Shown here: one piece after another, positions 25,932 to 34,855 of the stretch
How positions within the stretch are numbered: the first letter of the stretch is position 1
Layout: each line of letters starts with the position of its first letter
Origin: Aphanocapsa sp. GSE-SYN-MK-11-07L
GTDB lineage: Bacteria; Cyanobacteriota; Cyanobacteriia; Thermosynechococcales; Thermosynechococcaceae
Direction: 5' to 3'
Assembly (NCBI GenBank): GCA_019359715.1
Contig: JAHHGS010000097.1
Coordinates: forward strand, 1 to 48,541
Length of the DNA stretch: 48,541 nucleotides
Position numbers and translations under genes: made by a program
Notes under the pieces: generated by a model
Database searches by the model: none
Seen by the model: only the letters and a program-made list of their open reading frames with translations
What the model was told of the DNA's origin: nothing

Positions 25932-26084
25932 ACCGTTAAGTGAAAAGCCAGAATGGCGATAGAAACTAAGTCAGTTTAACATGGGGCAAAGATTGAGTCT
26001 GGGCTGAAGCCAGCTATCCAAAACCTTTTCCAGCCGTTAAACAAGTCATAAAAATCCTGTCATTGCAACAAGTCGAAGGCAGAT

Positions 26085-27839
26085 CTACATGCGGTCTAAA
26101 ACTTGAATGCCCAGTAAGGATAAGCCGAGTTTGAGCGTATGAGCTGTCAGTTGACAGAGGGCTAAACGCGACTGACGCTGACTTGGCTCAGCTTGAAGCA
26201 CTGGACAGCGATCGTAGAACTGGTTAAATTTTTGGCTCAGTTCAAACAGATACTGACACAGCCGATTCGGCAGTAAATCGTGAGTGACCAGATTCAGGAC
26301 ATCGGTTAGCTGTAGCAAATGCCTTGCTAACACCAGTTCTGTTTCTTCTTGCAGCAGAATCTGAGTCGTTGTGCTAGCTTGCTCTGTTAGTTGCCCCTTG
26401 CGATAAATGCCTTGAACTCGCACGTAGGCATAAATCAAGTAGGGAGCCGTGTTGCCCTGGAGCGCCAGCATTTTGTCGTAGCTGAAGACATAGTTGCTGG
26501 TGCGATTTTGACTCAGGTCAGCGTATTTGACAGCGCTAATTCCCAAAACGTGGGCAGCATGGTCAATAAACTCTGGCGTTTCTGGTCGGTCTTCTTTTTT
26601 GATCCGGGTTTCCAGATCAGCTTTAGCGCCGGCGATCGCTTGATCGAGCAAATCTTGCAGCCGAATCGTATCTCCAGAGCGGGTTTTCAGCTTTTTGCCA
26701 TCATCTCCCTGCACTAAGCCAAACGGGACATGCGTTATCTGCACTGACTCAGGAATCCAGCCGGCCCGCCTCGCCACCTGGAAAAACTGGGCAAAGTGAG
26801 CGGCTTGCCCGGCATCGGTGACGTAAATAATCCGATCGGCGTGATCCTGCTGAATCCGGTAGCGGAGAGCCGCCAAATCAGTGGTGGCGTAGTTAAAGCC
26901 CCGATCCGACTTTTGAATAATCAACGGCTGGGGGTCGCCGTTTTTGTTGGTGTAGCCGTCTAGAAATACACACTTGGCCCCCTGGTCTTCGACCAGCAGC
27001 CCAGCAGTGGTCAAATCTTCGACGATCGCACTCAGCAAGGGATTATAGAAAGATTCTCCCCGCTCGATTAGGTGAATATCCAGCAGGTCATAAATTTTTT
27101 GAAACTCCCGCCGCGATTGGGCGCACAGCAACTGCCAAGCTTTCAGGCTGTCAGGTTGCCCGGATTGCAGGCGCACCACCTCTTGACGAGCGATTTCTTG
27201 AAACCCAGGGTCGCTGTCGAACCGCTGCTTGGCCTGCTTATAAAAGCTGACCAAATCGCCCAAGTCGAGAGCATCGGAAGTTGTCAGGGCTTGGGGGCAG
27301 ACTTCTCGCAGGTAAGTGATCAACATCCCAAACTGGGTGCCCCAATCGCCAATATGGTTCAGCCGCAGCACATCATGCCCCAAAAACTCTAGGACGCGGG
27401 CAATGCAATCGCCAATAATCGTCGATCGCAAATGCCCCACATGCATCTCTTTGGCAATGTTGGGGCTAGAAAAATCAACCACCACCCGCTGGGGAGTAGC
27501 CACGCAGGCAATGCCCAACCGGGGGTCAGCTTGCATCTGCTCAAGCTGGCTGCCCAAGTAGCTGGACTTGAGCTGGAAGTTGATAAAGCCTGGCCCAGCA
27601 ATGGTGGGCGGGTCGCATAAATCACTGACATCAAGCTGGGTCAAAATTTGCTCAGCGATCGCCCGTGGCGACTGTCCACAGGCTTTGGCCAGGGACAAGG
27701 GAGCATTTGATTGATAGTCACCAAACTTGGGGTTACTGGCGGACACCAGCAACGGGTCTGCGTTGGCCAGTTCTGACCCCAGAGCGGCAACCAATGCCTG
27801 ACTGAACCTGGCTTTCAGGTCATCTAAGGGAGAATTCAT
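26085..27839 (-). CDS. argS: Arginyl-tRNA synthetase, class I
   Basis: A 584-aa class I enzyme charging tRNA-Arg. The N-terminal Add-1 domain is present ([46 protein letters not shown]). The HIGH-type signature appears as [15 protein letters not shown]. The KMSKS counterpart is the non-canonical [15 protein letters not shown], as in other bacterial ArgRS. The C-terminal DALR anticodon-binding domain spans roughly 460-584 ([16 protein letters not shown] onward, ending [14 protein letters not shown]). Length is normal. It is monocistronic and lies upstream of a 153-nt gap to the HpsJ-like gene. Confidence 0.97.
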   Translation of the reverse strand: MNSPLDDLKARFSQALVAALGSELANADPLLVSASNPKFGDYQSNAPLSLAKACGQSPRAIAEQILTQLDVSDLCDPPTIAGPGFINFQLKSSYLGSQLEQMQADPRLGIACVATPQRVVVDFSSPNIAKEMHVGHLRSTIIGDCIARVLEFLGHDVLRLNHIGDWGTQFGMLITYLREVCPQALTTSDALDLGDLVSFYKQAKQRFDSDPGFQEIARQEVVRLQSGQPDSLKAWQLLCAQSRREFQKIYDLLDIHLIERGESFYNPLLSAIVEDLTTAGLLVEDQGAKCVFLDGYTNKNGDPQPLIIQKSDRGFNYATTDLAALRYRIQQDHADRIIYVTDAGQAAHFAQFFQVARRAGWIPESVQITHVPFGLVQGDDGKKLKTRSGDTIRLQDLLDQAIAGAKADLETRIKKEDRPETPEFIDHAAHVLGISAVKYADLSQNRTSNYVFSYDKMLALQGNTAPYLIYAYVRVQGIYRKGQLTEQASTTTQILLQEETELVLARHLLQLTDVLNLVTHDLLPNRLCQYLFELSQKFNQFYDRCPVLQAEPSQRQSRLALCQLTAHTLKLGLSLLGIQVLDRM

Positions 27840-27918
27840 CCTCTGGGATTCCTATACTTGAAGCGAGATTGAGAATCACTCCATCTCAATCTCGCCCCCT
27901 AAATACTGTCGCGCTAGC

Positions 27919-28074
27919 TTAGCGGCGACTCGTTCGGCGCTGCTGCTGCTTTTCTTGGTTGAGCCGTCTACGATCGCGCCATTCAGCCAGAGTCAGGTAG
28001 CCGATACCGCCTGTGACGGCAACCAGCAGCCCAAGACCAACCAAAACTAAAACGCTGAGGACTGGAGTTTCCAC
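27919..28074 (-). CDS. 51-aa single-helix membrane protein downstream of petN
   Basis: A short frame starting GTG at 28074, nine nt after the petN stop. It reads METPVLSVLVLVGLGLLVAV, then TGGIGYLTLAEWRDRRRLNQ and a Gln/Arg-rich tail. A single transmembrane helix is followed by the polar segment EWRDRR and a basic cytoplasmic tail. I recall similar short conserved proteins in cyanobacteria without a function. Tight linkage to petN suggests a transcript shared with cytochrome b6f and possibly a thylakoid role; that is inference. Confidence 0.72.
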   Translation of the reverse strand: METPVLSVLVLVGLGLLVAVTGGIGYLTLAEWRDRRRLNQEKQQQRRTSRR

Positions 28075-28083
28075 CGCTTTGAC

Positions 28084-28173
28084 CTACATGCCGTGCCGAC
28101 CCCAAACCACCATGGCGATCGAGAAGGTAAATACACTCAAAACTCCTACCCAACCCAGTGTCAAAATATCCAT
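28084..28173 (-). CDS. petN: Cytochrome b6f complex subunit VIII (PetN)
   Basis: A 29-aa single-helix subunit of the thylakoid cytochrome b6f complex, needed for its assembly. The minus strand reads [20 protein letters not shown] then MVVWGRHGM and a stop, matching the PetN consensus (MDILTLGWV...F..[11 protein letters not shown]) at the normal length. The start is ATG at 28173. It is followed nine nt later by a 51-aa membrane protein gene. Confidence 0.95.
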   Translation of the reverse strand: MDILTLGWVGVLSVFTFSIAMVVWGRHGM

Positions 28174-28510
28174 AGCGCTTTGTTCTGAACGTAGTGCATT
28201 AATAGTTTACAGCTACCAGTATATCGCGGTTGTGCCGCAAACCTGCCCTGGGTTTTATTTTCAGCGATCGCCCATTTGGACTGACCACTTTCTCAGCATC
28301 ACTCTATGTTGAGCAACTTGATCAGTGCCGTCCGACACAAATGTTTACCAGACTACAGAATTATTTACGGCTAGCCAGTTTAATTTTTTCCAAGTCGTAG
28401 GGCAATCTAGAAATAGAAAGAGATTAAAAGATATGGAACGGTGCAATAATTATTGCATAAGTATTATTTACTAATGTGAAGGTTTAGATCATAAATGTGA
28501 GGGTAAGGCC
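28174..28510. other. Divergent intergenic region between petN and the 116-aa gene
   Basis: This 337-bp gap contains the petN promoter region on the left and, on the right, a 16-bp perfect palindrome (28442-28457) before a GAGGGTAAGG ribosome binding site at 28499-28508. No convincing small gene or RNA is visible. Confidence 0.5.
28442..28457. promoter_or_regulatory. 16-bp perfect palindrome upstream of the 116-aa gene
   Basis: TGCAATAATTATTGCA is perfectly self-complementary, 53 bp before the start codon at 28511. Its size and position suit a dimeric regulator, but AT-rich palindromes also arise by chance. Confidence 0.4.
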
Positions 28511-28861
28511 ATGTTGTCACCACAAGACCTAATTGGGCAGAAAGTCTGGCTAAGCCTTCAGCTTGATGCTGAGAGTGAGCTGGTTTATGGAGAGCTAGAA
28601 ACGAACCAAGTCCAAGCTGAAATTACCCAGCCGACTTCTCCTCCCTGGTTTTTTGCTCGCTATCTGAATCCGCCAACCTTAGTTAGAACTTCTGGACAGT
28701 GGCTTTCTCTGTATGAAGCGGAGCAAGCTGTTCTGCTCAATCCGGTGATTGAATACGATGACGATGATTACGAAGACGACCTTGATGACGATTTTCTGGA
28801 AGATAGTTTAGAAAGCTACGAAAACCAGTTGAACAGTCGGCGATCGTCCTTGAGCTACTGA
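28511..28861 (+). CDS. Conserved cyanobacterial hypothetical, acidic tail
   Basis: A 116-aa acidic protein. Residues 1-78 look like a compact beta-rich domain (LIGQKVWLSLQLDAESELVYGEL, SPPWFFARYLNPPTLVRTSGQWLSLYEAEQAVLLNPV). The C-terminal 35 residues form a strongly acidic run (YDDDDYEDDLDDDFLED) then a basic/Ser tail. I do not know the family. An acidic tail of this kind often mediates binding to basic proteins or mimics nucleic acid; no function is assigned. Confidence 0.75.
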   Translation: MLSPQDLIGQKVWLSLQLDAESELVYGELETNQVQAEITQPTSPPWFFARYLNPPTLVRTSGQWLSLYEAEQAVLLNPVIEYDDDDYEDDLDDDFLEDSLESYENQLNSRRSSLSY

Positions 28862-28948
28862 AAATCCAATTAGAAGCCGAACTGCTACTTGCTTCAAGCA
28901 CCTACACCGCTAAATTAGTCAGAGCAAAGTCTAAACAAGTCTTTTTGG

Positions 28949-29545
28949 TCAAAAAACCTCGATCAAACTTAGCTTAAATCCAGGCAGCACATCTTCCCCA
29001 GACAAAATCAACGGAGAGGAGAGCACTTCAATCTCTCGATTCGCTCGATAGATTTCTACAGTCTGATCCTTAGCATTGAGCAGCCACCCCAACCGCACTC
29101 CATTATCGATATACTCTTGCATTTTTTCCTGCAAAGACTTTAGACGTTCGGCTTTGCCGTCCCGCAGGGAATCGCTGGCTGAACGCAGTTCAACCACAAA
29201 GTCTGGAGCTAGCGGTAGAAACCCGTCAGGATCTGGGTTAAGAGCATTCATTCTGTCTTGTCGAACCCAAGCTGCATCAGGAGAACGGACTGCACTGTTA
29301 GGGAGAATAAAGCCTGTTGAAGAATCAAAAACCATGCCGAGCTTAGCTTGACGATTCCAGAAAATCAGATCAGCCGTGAGGTTTGCGTTCCGGTTTCCTG
29401 ATTCCCAACCCGTCGGCGGCATTACAATTAGTCTCCCTTCTGCAGTACGTTCAAGCTTGAGATCAGGATTAAGCTGACAGAGTTTCCGAAACTGCTCATG
29501 GGTAAGATAAAGAACTGGCTCTAGGTTGAGGGTGAGGGCAGTCAT
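28949..29545 (-). CDS. Uma2-family (DUF820) PD-(D/E)xK nuclease-like protein
   Basis: A 198-aa protein of the family very abundant in cyanobacteria. The fold core is visible: LIVMPPTGWESGNRN, SAVRSPDAAWVRQDRM with the conserved Asp, FVVELRSASDSLRDGKAERLKSLQEKMQEYIDNGVRLGWLL with the E and the downstream helix, then VEIYR. These match the PD-(D/E)xK core. Function is unproven; members often have many paralogues and are mobile. ATG start at 29545. No toxin or methylase partner adjoins. Confidence 0.88.
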   Translation of the reverse strand: MTALTLNLEPVLYLTHEQFRKLCQLNPDLKLERTAEGRLIVMPPTGWESGNRNANLTADLIFWNRQAKLGMVFDSSTGFILPNSAVRSPDAAWVRQDRMNALNPDPDGFLPLAPDFVVELRSASDSLRDGKAERLKSLQEKMQEYIDNGVRLGWLLNAKDQTVEIYRANREIEVLSSPLILSGEDVLPGFKLSLIEVF

Positions 29546-29722
29546 AAGCAGGTGCTAAATTCAGCTATTGACAGCGTAGCATTGGGCAAACTTTTCGATA
29601 GTTATCAATCGTCTTGTTTGTTATTTTCTCCGCTGCATTGGTTTGATCTGCGCTTGCTGCTGCTCAATGATCTAAATCGTCCTCAAGAGAGAAGCAAAGA
29701 TATTGAGTTGCTTCTGTAATGC

Positions 29723-29750
29723 TTGACTGGGCATATCCTCCAGCTATGAT
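29723..29750 (+). promoter_or_regulatory. Sigma-70-type promoter for the DUF4129/DUF4350 operon
   Basis: TTGACT (29723-29728) and TATGAT (29745-29750) are 16 bp apart, 27 nt upstream of the start codon at 29777. Both hexamers are close to consensus. Confidence 0.6.
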
Positions 29751-29776
29751 GAGGGCTGGGATAGCAGCGGTCGCGA

Positions 29777-30415
29777 ATGAATTTTTTTGAGCAGGTCAAT
29801 TGGCAAACGGGACGCGCTTGGCGACAGGTGAGTGAGCAGTCTTTGTACTGGCTGCAAAAGTGGCTTTCGTCTGCTCCGAAGCAGCAGCCAACCGAAAATC
29901 CAGACTGGTTGGAACCGCTGGTGATTTGGCTAGCCAGAGGGCTGGCCGCCCTGCTAGCTGTAGCGCTGGTTTATCTTCTGGTGCGATTTGTGTGGCCGTG
30001 GTGGCAGCGGCGACGATTGCCCCGCCCAACTTTAGAGGACGCCAAGTATACCGCGATCGCCCGTCAGCGTAGCCCCAGTGAGTGGTTATTGCAGTCTCGC
30101 CAACTGCAAGCCGAGGGCGATTTTGCAGGAGCTTGCCGTTGCCTTTACTTTGCTCTATTGCTGCGCTTAGAGGAAAGTAGCTGGTTGCCCCAAGACCCTG
30201 CCCGCACCAACCGAGAGTACCTGCGGGGGTTAGAAGTCTTTTGGCTCCGAGAGCAGCGCCCCCTTAATTTGCGGTCGGCGGCCCAGCAGATTTTTGCCAC
30301 CCACGACCAACTTTATTATGGTGGACAAGCTGTTTCCTCCGAGACTTGGCAGCGCTGTGATCAGGCTTACTCTGCTCTAGAATCTGAACTGCTGAAGCCT
30401 TCTGCTACCCCTTAG
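29777..30415 (+). CDS. DUF4129 membrane protein
   Basis: A 212-aa protein with one transmembrane helix (about 53-76: WLARGLAALLAVALVYLLVRFVW), then a cytoplasmic DUF4129 domain: EWLLQSRQLQAEGDFAGACRCLYFALLLRLEE, NREYLRGLEVFWL, and YGGQAVSSETWQRCDQAYSALE. DUF4129 is usually found with transglutaminase, DUF58 and MoxR genes. It opens a four-gene row with DUF4350, MoxR and DUF58 and ends 6 nt before the next ATG, so they are cotranscribed. Confidence 0.88.
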   Translation: MNFFEQVNWQTGRAWRQVSEQSLYWLQKWLSSAPKQQPTENPDWLEPLVIWLARGLAALLAVALVYLLVRFVWPWWQRRRLPRPTLEDAKYTAIARQRSPSEWLLQSRQLQAEGDFAGACRCLYFALLLRLEESSWLPQDPARTNREYLRGLEVFWLREQRPLNLRSAAQQIFATHDQLYYGGQAVSSETWQRCDQAYSALESELLKPSATP

Positions 30416-30421
30416 TTTGTG

Positions 30422-31585
30422 ATGACTTCCAATCCTTCTGATCAACCACTCAAAATCAATTCTCGCCGAACCAAAGGATTTTTGCGACGCTGGGGGCTGT
30501 GGATTGGCTTGGGGGTGCTTGTTTTTATTGGGTTAGTCCTGCTGAGTGCGCCTACCAGCAAAGAGGGGTCAACCTACGAGCGATCGCCAACGGGTTACTT
30601 TAACTGGTATAGCTCAGCCCAAAAGCAAGGAGTCTCAATTAAGCGCTGGCAAAAAAACTACGCCAAGCTGGCCGGGACGGGGCAGACCTTGATTCAAATT
30701 CGCGGCGATCGGACTGACCCGCCAAATGCAGACGCTAAAACAGCGATCGACGATTGGGTTGCCAAAGGCAATACCCTGATCAGCCTGGAGTGGGCAGGAC
30801 GACTGACAGCAGCTCCCTTTAGCTCCCAACTAGCTAGCCCGGTCGGGCCAGTTTTAATTGAAACCATCCGCCGTCAACCTACGTTGGCAAAAGGCGATCA
30901 GGCGTTGCTGCGAGACAAAGCTGGCAGTGCAGTTTGGTCTAGCCCAGAATCTCAAGGGCAGCAGATCAAGGTTGCTTATCCATGGTTGGCCGCCAACGCC
31001 TATCCAGCAAACAGTAATAACTACAAGTTTTTAACTCGACTGGTCCAGCAGCCAGGCGGGCAAATTTGGGTAGATGAATGGATGCATGGCTACCGCGACC
31101 CGCTCACTCCCCAAGAGAAGGCGGCTTTGCCCGATCAGGATGTGTTTGACTATCTGAGTCGAACCCCTGTTTTTCCGCTCACCATTCAAAGCTTTTTAAT
31201 CTTGCTGCTGTTGGTTTGGGCTGGCAATCGCCGGTTTGGGCAGATTTTAGCGGTTAAAAAGCCCGATTTGGCCAACAGTGAGCGCTATATTCAATCTCTG
31301 GCAGGTGTCCTCAACAATGCTCGCCACAGCGATTTTGTCTTGCAGCAGTTAGGAGAACAATTGCGTCAGCAGTTGGCAACTAAGTTGGGCGTTACTGCCG
31401 ATCGGGCGGCTGGGACAGCCCGGCTTGATGACCAGCAGTTGGCAGTCGCCTGGGCTAATCAGTCTGGTAAATCACCGCAGGAGGTGCTGAATTTGCTGGG
31501 GCAGGTGGATCAAAAACGCCGCCTTAGCGATCGAGAGGTGCTGGACTGGATCAACCGAGCCGAGCTAATCTTAAAAGCTTGCTAG
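30422..31585 (+). CDS. DUF4350 membrane protein
   Basis: A 387-aa protein from the ATG at 30422; the frame also contains a GTG one codon upstream. N-terminal transmembrane helix WGLWIGLGVLVFIGLVLLSA, then an extracytoplasmic DUF4350 domain (SSAQKQGVSIKRWQKNYAKLAGTGQTLIQIRGDR, DDWVAKGNTLISLEWAGRLT). A second helix near residue 255 (FPLTIQSFLILLLLVWAGNRRFG) is followed by a helical cytoplasmic tail. DUF4350 belongs with the MoxR/DUF58 systems. Its role in envelope or metal-cofactor maturation is inferred from that linkage. Confidence 0.88.
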   Translation: MTSNPSDQPLKINSRRTKGFLRRWGLWIGLGVLVFIGLVLLSAPTSKEGSTYERSPTGYFNWYSSAQKQGVSIKRWQKNYAKLAGTGQTLIQIRGDRTDPPNADAKTAIDDWVAKGNTLISLEWAGRLTAAPFSSQLASPVGPVLIETIRRQPTLAKGDQALLRDKAGSAVWSSPESQGQQIKVAYPWLAANAYPANSNNYKFLTRLVQQPGGQIWVDEWMHGYRDPLTPQEKAALPDQDVFDYLSRTPVFPLTIQSFLILLLLVWAGNRRFGQILAVKKPDLANSERYIQSLAGVLNNARHSDFVLQQLGEQLRQQLATKLGVTADRAAGTARLDDQQLAVAWANQSGKSPQEVLNLLGQVDQKRRLSDREVLDWINRAELILKAC

Positions 31586-31756
31586 CGATCTAGATCACCC
31601 CAGTCGGCTGACTGAATCTGGATATTTGTGCTGATGCCTGTTCTTCCTAAGAAACTCTGGCGTATCCTACTTTCATTGACTTTATAGCAGCGCTTACATG
31701 GAATACACAGCCGTTGTCAGATTTATCTTTTTTAGGACAGTTTGGGGGGGAATCTC

Positions 31757-32698
31757 TTGAATAGCGTTTTTAATCAACTTCGGCAAAACCTTGGTCAAAT
31801 TGTGATTGGACAAGAGGCGATCGTCGAGGGACTGCTGATTGCCCTGTTGGCAGAAGGGCATGTGATTTTAGAGGGCGTGCCTGGCACCGCTAAAACCCTG
31901 CTGGTAAAGCTAATGGCCCGGCTGATTGAGGCAGACTTTCGGCGGGTTCAGCTTACCCCGGATGTCCTACCGGCTGATGTGCTGGGTACGAGTATTTTTG
32001 ACTTTAAGAGCGGTAGCTTTACCCTCCGCAAGGGGCCGATTTTCACCCAAGTCTTACTGGCAGATGAAATTAACCGTACCCCACCCAAAACCCAGGCGGC
32101 GCTGCTGGAGGCAATGGAAGAGCGGCAGGTAACGCTGGACGGCAATACTTTGCCCCTATCTCCGCTGTTTTGGACGATCGCCACCCAAAACCCGCTGGAA
32201 TTTGAAGGCACCTATCCGCTGCCAGAAGCCCAACTGGATCGGTTTTTGTTCAAACTGGTGGTCAACTATCCTGCCAGTTCGGCTGAAAAAACGATGCTGA
32301 CCAATGCCTTGCAGGGGTTTGAAGCCAGAGAACTGCCGCAGATGGAGTTAATTCCAATCATCACCGTTGAGCAGGTCTTGCAGTCTCGCCAGTTAGTGCG
32401 GCAGGTGCAGGTGCAAGAAACTGTGATTGACTATTTGCTGGCTTTGGTTCAGGCCAGTCGGCAACATCCAGATTTGCTGCTGGGGGCTTCGCCGCGATCG
32501 GCGGTCGGCTGGCTGCGGGCGGCCCAAGCCCAAGCTTGGCTAGATGAGCGAGACTTTGTCACTCCAGATGACATCAAGGCGATCGCCCTGCCGCTGTTGA
32601 GTCATCGTCTGATCTTGAAACCAGAAGCGCAACTGGACGGAACCAACCTAGAGCAAGTGATCAAGAATTTGCTAACTCGCGTTGCGGTGCCGCGATGA
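31757..32698 (+). CDS. MoxR-family AAA+ ATPase
   Basis: A 313-aa AAA+ chaperone ATPase. I prefer TTG at 31757, which has GGGGGGAA upstream (31744-31751), over TTG at 31742. Walker A is VILEGVPGTAKTLL, Walker B is VLLADEINRTPPKTQAALLEAMEERQVTL, sensor 1 is FWTIATQNPLEFEGTYPLPEAQLDRF, and sensor 2 is ASPRSAVGWLRAAQA. MoxR ATPases remodel partner proteins, often for metal-cofactor insertion or envelope stress. Here the DUF58 protein is encoded 4 nt overlapping downstream, the usual partner. Confidence 0.92.
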   Translation: MNSVFNQLRQNLGQIVIGQEAIVEGLLIALLAEGHVILEGVPGTAKTLLVKLMARLIEADFRRVQLTPDVLPADVLGTSIFDFKSGSFTLRKGPIFTQVLLADEINRTPPKTQAALLEAMEERQVTLDGNTLPLSPLFWTIATQNPLEFEGTYPLPEAQLDRFLFKLVVNYPASSAEKTMLTNALQGFEARELPQMELIPIITVEQVLQSRQLVRQVQVQETVIDYLLALVQASRQHPDLLLGASPRSAVGWLRAAQAQAWLDERDFVTPDDIKAIALPLLSHRLILKPEAQLDGTNLEQVIKNLLTRVAVPR

Positions 32699-34122
32699 CT
32701 GCCGTTGCGACTCCCAGCGCTCCTGCTCCGGTTCGGCCACCCCAGCGGCGAATTCCAAGCACCTCTTGGCTGGTGCCCACTACCCGTCTCTACTGGCTGC
32801 TGTTGCTGGGGCTACTGATTCCGCTGCTGACGGCGCTAGTGCCGAAAATTGGGGTCGGTTTGGGCTGGGGTTTACTGCTGCTGTACGACTTGCTGCTGTT
32901 GGCGATCGCCATCGTCGATTTTAGGCGGGCTAAAGCCTGGCAATTCCAGCTTCGGCGCGAGTGCGAACCTCGACTCTCGATTGGGCGAGACAACCTAATC
33001 CGACTCCAGATTGCGGTTCCGGCGGGGCCAAAGGGTGTCAAGTCGGCTCAGTTAAACCTGCGCGAATACCTGCCTCAAGACTGGCGGCTGGATCGCTCCG
33101 AACTAGAGGGAATAATTAAACCCCAAACCAGCTTGGAGTTGACTTACCATGTGTTTCCGCCTCGGCGAGGCAAGTTTGCTTGGCAAGGGCTAGATTTGCG
33201 GCTCCAGAGTCCTTGGGGCTTGGTCTGGCGCTGCTGGCACGAAACGGTCGTAACTGAAGTTGAGGTTTACCCAGATTTAATCGGGCTGCGATCGCTGTCT
33301 GTCCGGCTGAGCCTAGAGTCAGCAGGCAGCCTGCGGCGGCGACGGCAAACGCTGGGTGGAACTGAATTTTCAGAGCTGCGCGACTACAGCTTGGGAGATG
33401 ACCTGCGCCTGTTGGACTGGAAAGCGACCGCCCGTCGGGGCAGACCCCTAATCCGGCTGATGGAACCAGAGCGCGATCAGCCCTTGATTATTCTGCTGGA
33501 TCGGGGACGACTGATGACAGCGACGGTTGCCGGCTTAAAGCGGTTTGACTGGGGCTTAAATGCAACTTTGGCCTTGGCAATGGCGGGACTCAGAAGGGGC
33601 GATCGGGTGGGGGTGTGTATCTTCGACCATCAAATTCAAACCTGGATTGCGCCGCAGTCGGGTCAGTCTCACCTCTCTCGAATTATGGGTCAGGTCTATC
33701 AGGTGGAACCCGTTTTAACTGAGTCAGACTACATTGGCACCGTCAGCACCTTACTGAGCCAATATACTCGCCGCGCCTTGGTAGTGTTGCTGACCGACAT
33801 AGTTGATGCCACAGCTTCGGCCGAACTGCTAGCCGCCATGGGCCGACTCACCCCCCGCTTCTTACCGTTTTGTGTCGCTTTTCGCGATCCGCAAGTGGAT
33901 GCGATCGCCCATCGTCCGCTTTCCCTAACGCCTGCCCATCCTGACGATCAGGTGCAGTTGCTGTATGAACAGGCAGTCGCCCTAGATTTAATCCGGCAGC
34001 GCAATTTGGCCTTTGCCCAGTTAAAGCAGCGAGGGGTTTTAGTCCTAGACGCCCCCGCCAATGCAATCAGTGAGCAATTGGTCGATCGCTACCTGCTGCT
34101 AAAAGCCCGCAATCGGATTTAA
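32695..34122 (+). CDS. DUF58 protein (VWA-like), MoxR partner
   Basis: A 475-aa protein whose start overlaps the MoxR stop by 4 nt. Two transmembrane helices near residues 28-75 precede a cytoplasmic domain with the DUF58 signature GTEFSELRDYSLGDDLRLLDWKATARRGRPLIRLMEPERDQPLIILLDRGRLM, a VWA-like fold. The Asp-rich strand LIILLDRGR is a MIDAS-like position. It likely binds the adjacent MoxR ATPase. It completes a set with DUF4129 and DUF4350. Confidence 0.9.
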   Translation: MTAVATPSAPAPVRPPQRRIPSTSWLVPTTRLYWLLLLGLLIPLLTALVPKIGVGLGWGLLLLYDLLLLAIAIVDFRRAKAWQFQLRRECEPRLSIGRDNLIRLQIAVPAGPKGVKSAQLNLREYLPQDWRLDRSELEGIIKPQTSLELTYHVFPPRRGKFAWQGLDLRLQSPWGLVWRCWHETVVTEVEVYPDLIGLRSLSVRLSLESAGSLRRRRQTLGGTEFSELRDYSLGDDLRLLDWKATARRGRPLIRLMEPERDQPLIILLDRGRLMTATVAGLKRFDWGLNATLALAMAGLRRGDRVGVCIFDHQIQTWIAPQSGQSHLSRIMGQVYQVEPVLTESDYIGTVSTLLSQYTRRALVVLLTDIVDATASAELLAAMGRLTPRFLPFCVAFRDPQVDAIAHRPLSLTPAHPDDQVQLLYEQAVALDLIRQRNLAFAQLKQRGVLVLDAPANAISEQLVDRYLLLKARNRI

Positions 34123-34133
34123 AGCTTTAGCCA

Positions 34134-34517
34134 ATGGAAATTGACTACATTGCCCTGTTTGTGACCAATGTTGAGCGATCTGTTGCCTTTTATCAACAGG
34201 CTTTGGGGTTTGAGTTTACTAAACCTGCCAAATCCGATGGCGCCGAAGGGCGAAGCGGGCAACTGCGAATTGGAATTTACGATCGGCGCTGGTTAACTCA
34301 CCTCCTCGGTGAACAAGGCACAGAATCAATTGGGCATCTTTTTCTGCTGTCAATGACCGTTCCTGATTTGGAAGCGACCCACCAGCACTTGCAGCAACTA
34401 GGAGTCAACATCCTCAAACCACCGCAAGACATGGTTTGGGGACAGCGCATTTTACTGCTAGCCGACCCAGACCACAACCTGCTGGAAATTGTCCAAAGAT
34501 CCCCGTCCTCAGAATAA
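34134..34517 (+). CDS. VOC-fold (glyoxalase/dioxygenase-like) protein
   Basis: A 127-aa protein of the vicinal oxygen chelate superfamily. IDYIALFVTNVERSVAFYQQALGFEF and ADPDHNLLEIVQRS are the two characteristic halves, and a C-terminal Glu occupies a usual metal-ligand position. The first-half His found in glyoxalases is not obvious, so substrate and even metal binding are unclear. It follows the DUF58 gene by 11 nt and may be the last gene of that operon. Confidence 0.85.
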   Translation: MEIDYIALFVTNVERSVAFYQQALGFEFTKPAKSDGAEGRSGQLRIGIYDRRWLTHLLGEQGTESIGHLFLLSMTVPDLEATHQHLQQLGVNILKPPQDMVWGQRILLLADPDHNLLEIVQRSPSSE

Positions 34518-34660
34518 ATGGTGTTCTGCCAAATCATTAACCTATCAATCAGCGGGGTAAATGTGATAGGCTCAGTAACTGCGCTTGTAAACCTATTTGA
34601 CTTTTTATTGAAATTCTTAGGGCTGATTCAAGCAACCATTTTTGATCTACAGAGGTAAGC

Positions 34661-34846
34661 ATGGCTAAGCGCCGTAACCAAAAGAAAGAAAAAGCTCTCC
34701 GTAACCAAGCCTACGCCCGCAAATTTCGGAAACGTACCAATACTGGTCGATTTGGCCGCAGATTCTACGGCGATAACCGCTCCTCAGAGAAGGGGCCAGA
34801 AGGGGAAAATCAAGAGACAACAGCCATGGACGCGGCTGAAAGCTAG
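34661..34846 (+). CDS. Small basic conserved cyanobacterial protein
   Basis: A 61-aa protein behind an AGAGGTAAGC-type ribosome binding site. The first 40 residues are strongly basic (MAKRRNQKKEKALRNQAYARKFRKRTNTGRFGRR); the last 20 are acidic. This resembles an RNA- or ribosome-associated protein. I recall near-identical short proteins in other cyanobacteria but know no function. The gene stands alone, convergent with the FAD oxidoreductase. Confidence 0.78.
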   Translation: MAKRRNQKKEKALRNQAYARKFRKRTNTGRFGRRFYGDNRSSEKGPEGENQETTAMDAAES

Positions 34847-34855
34847 CAGGCTCGC

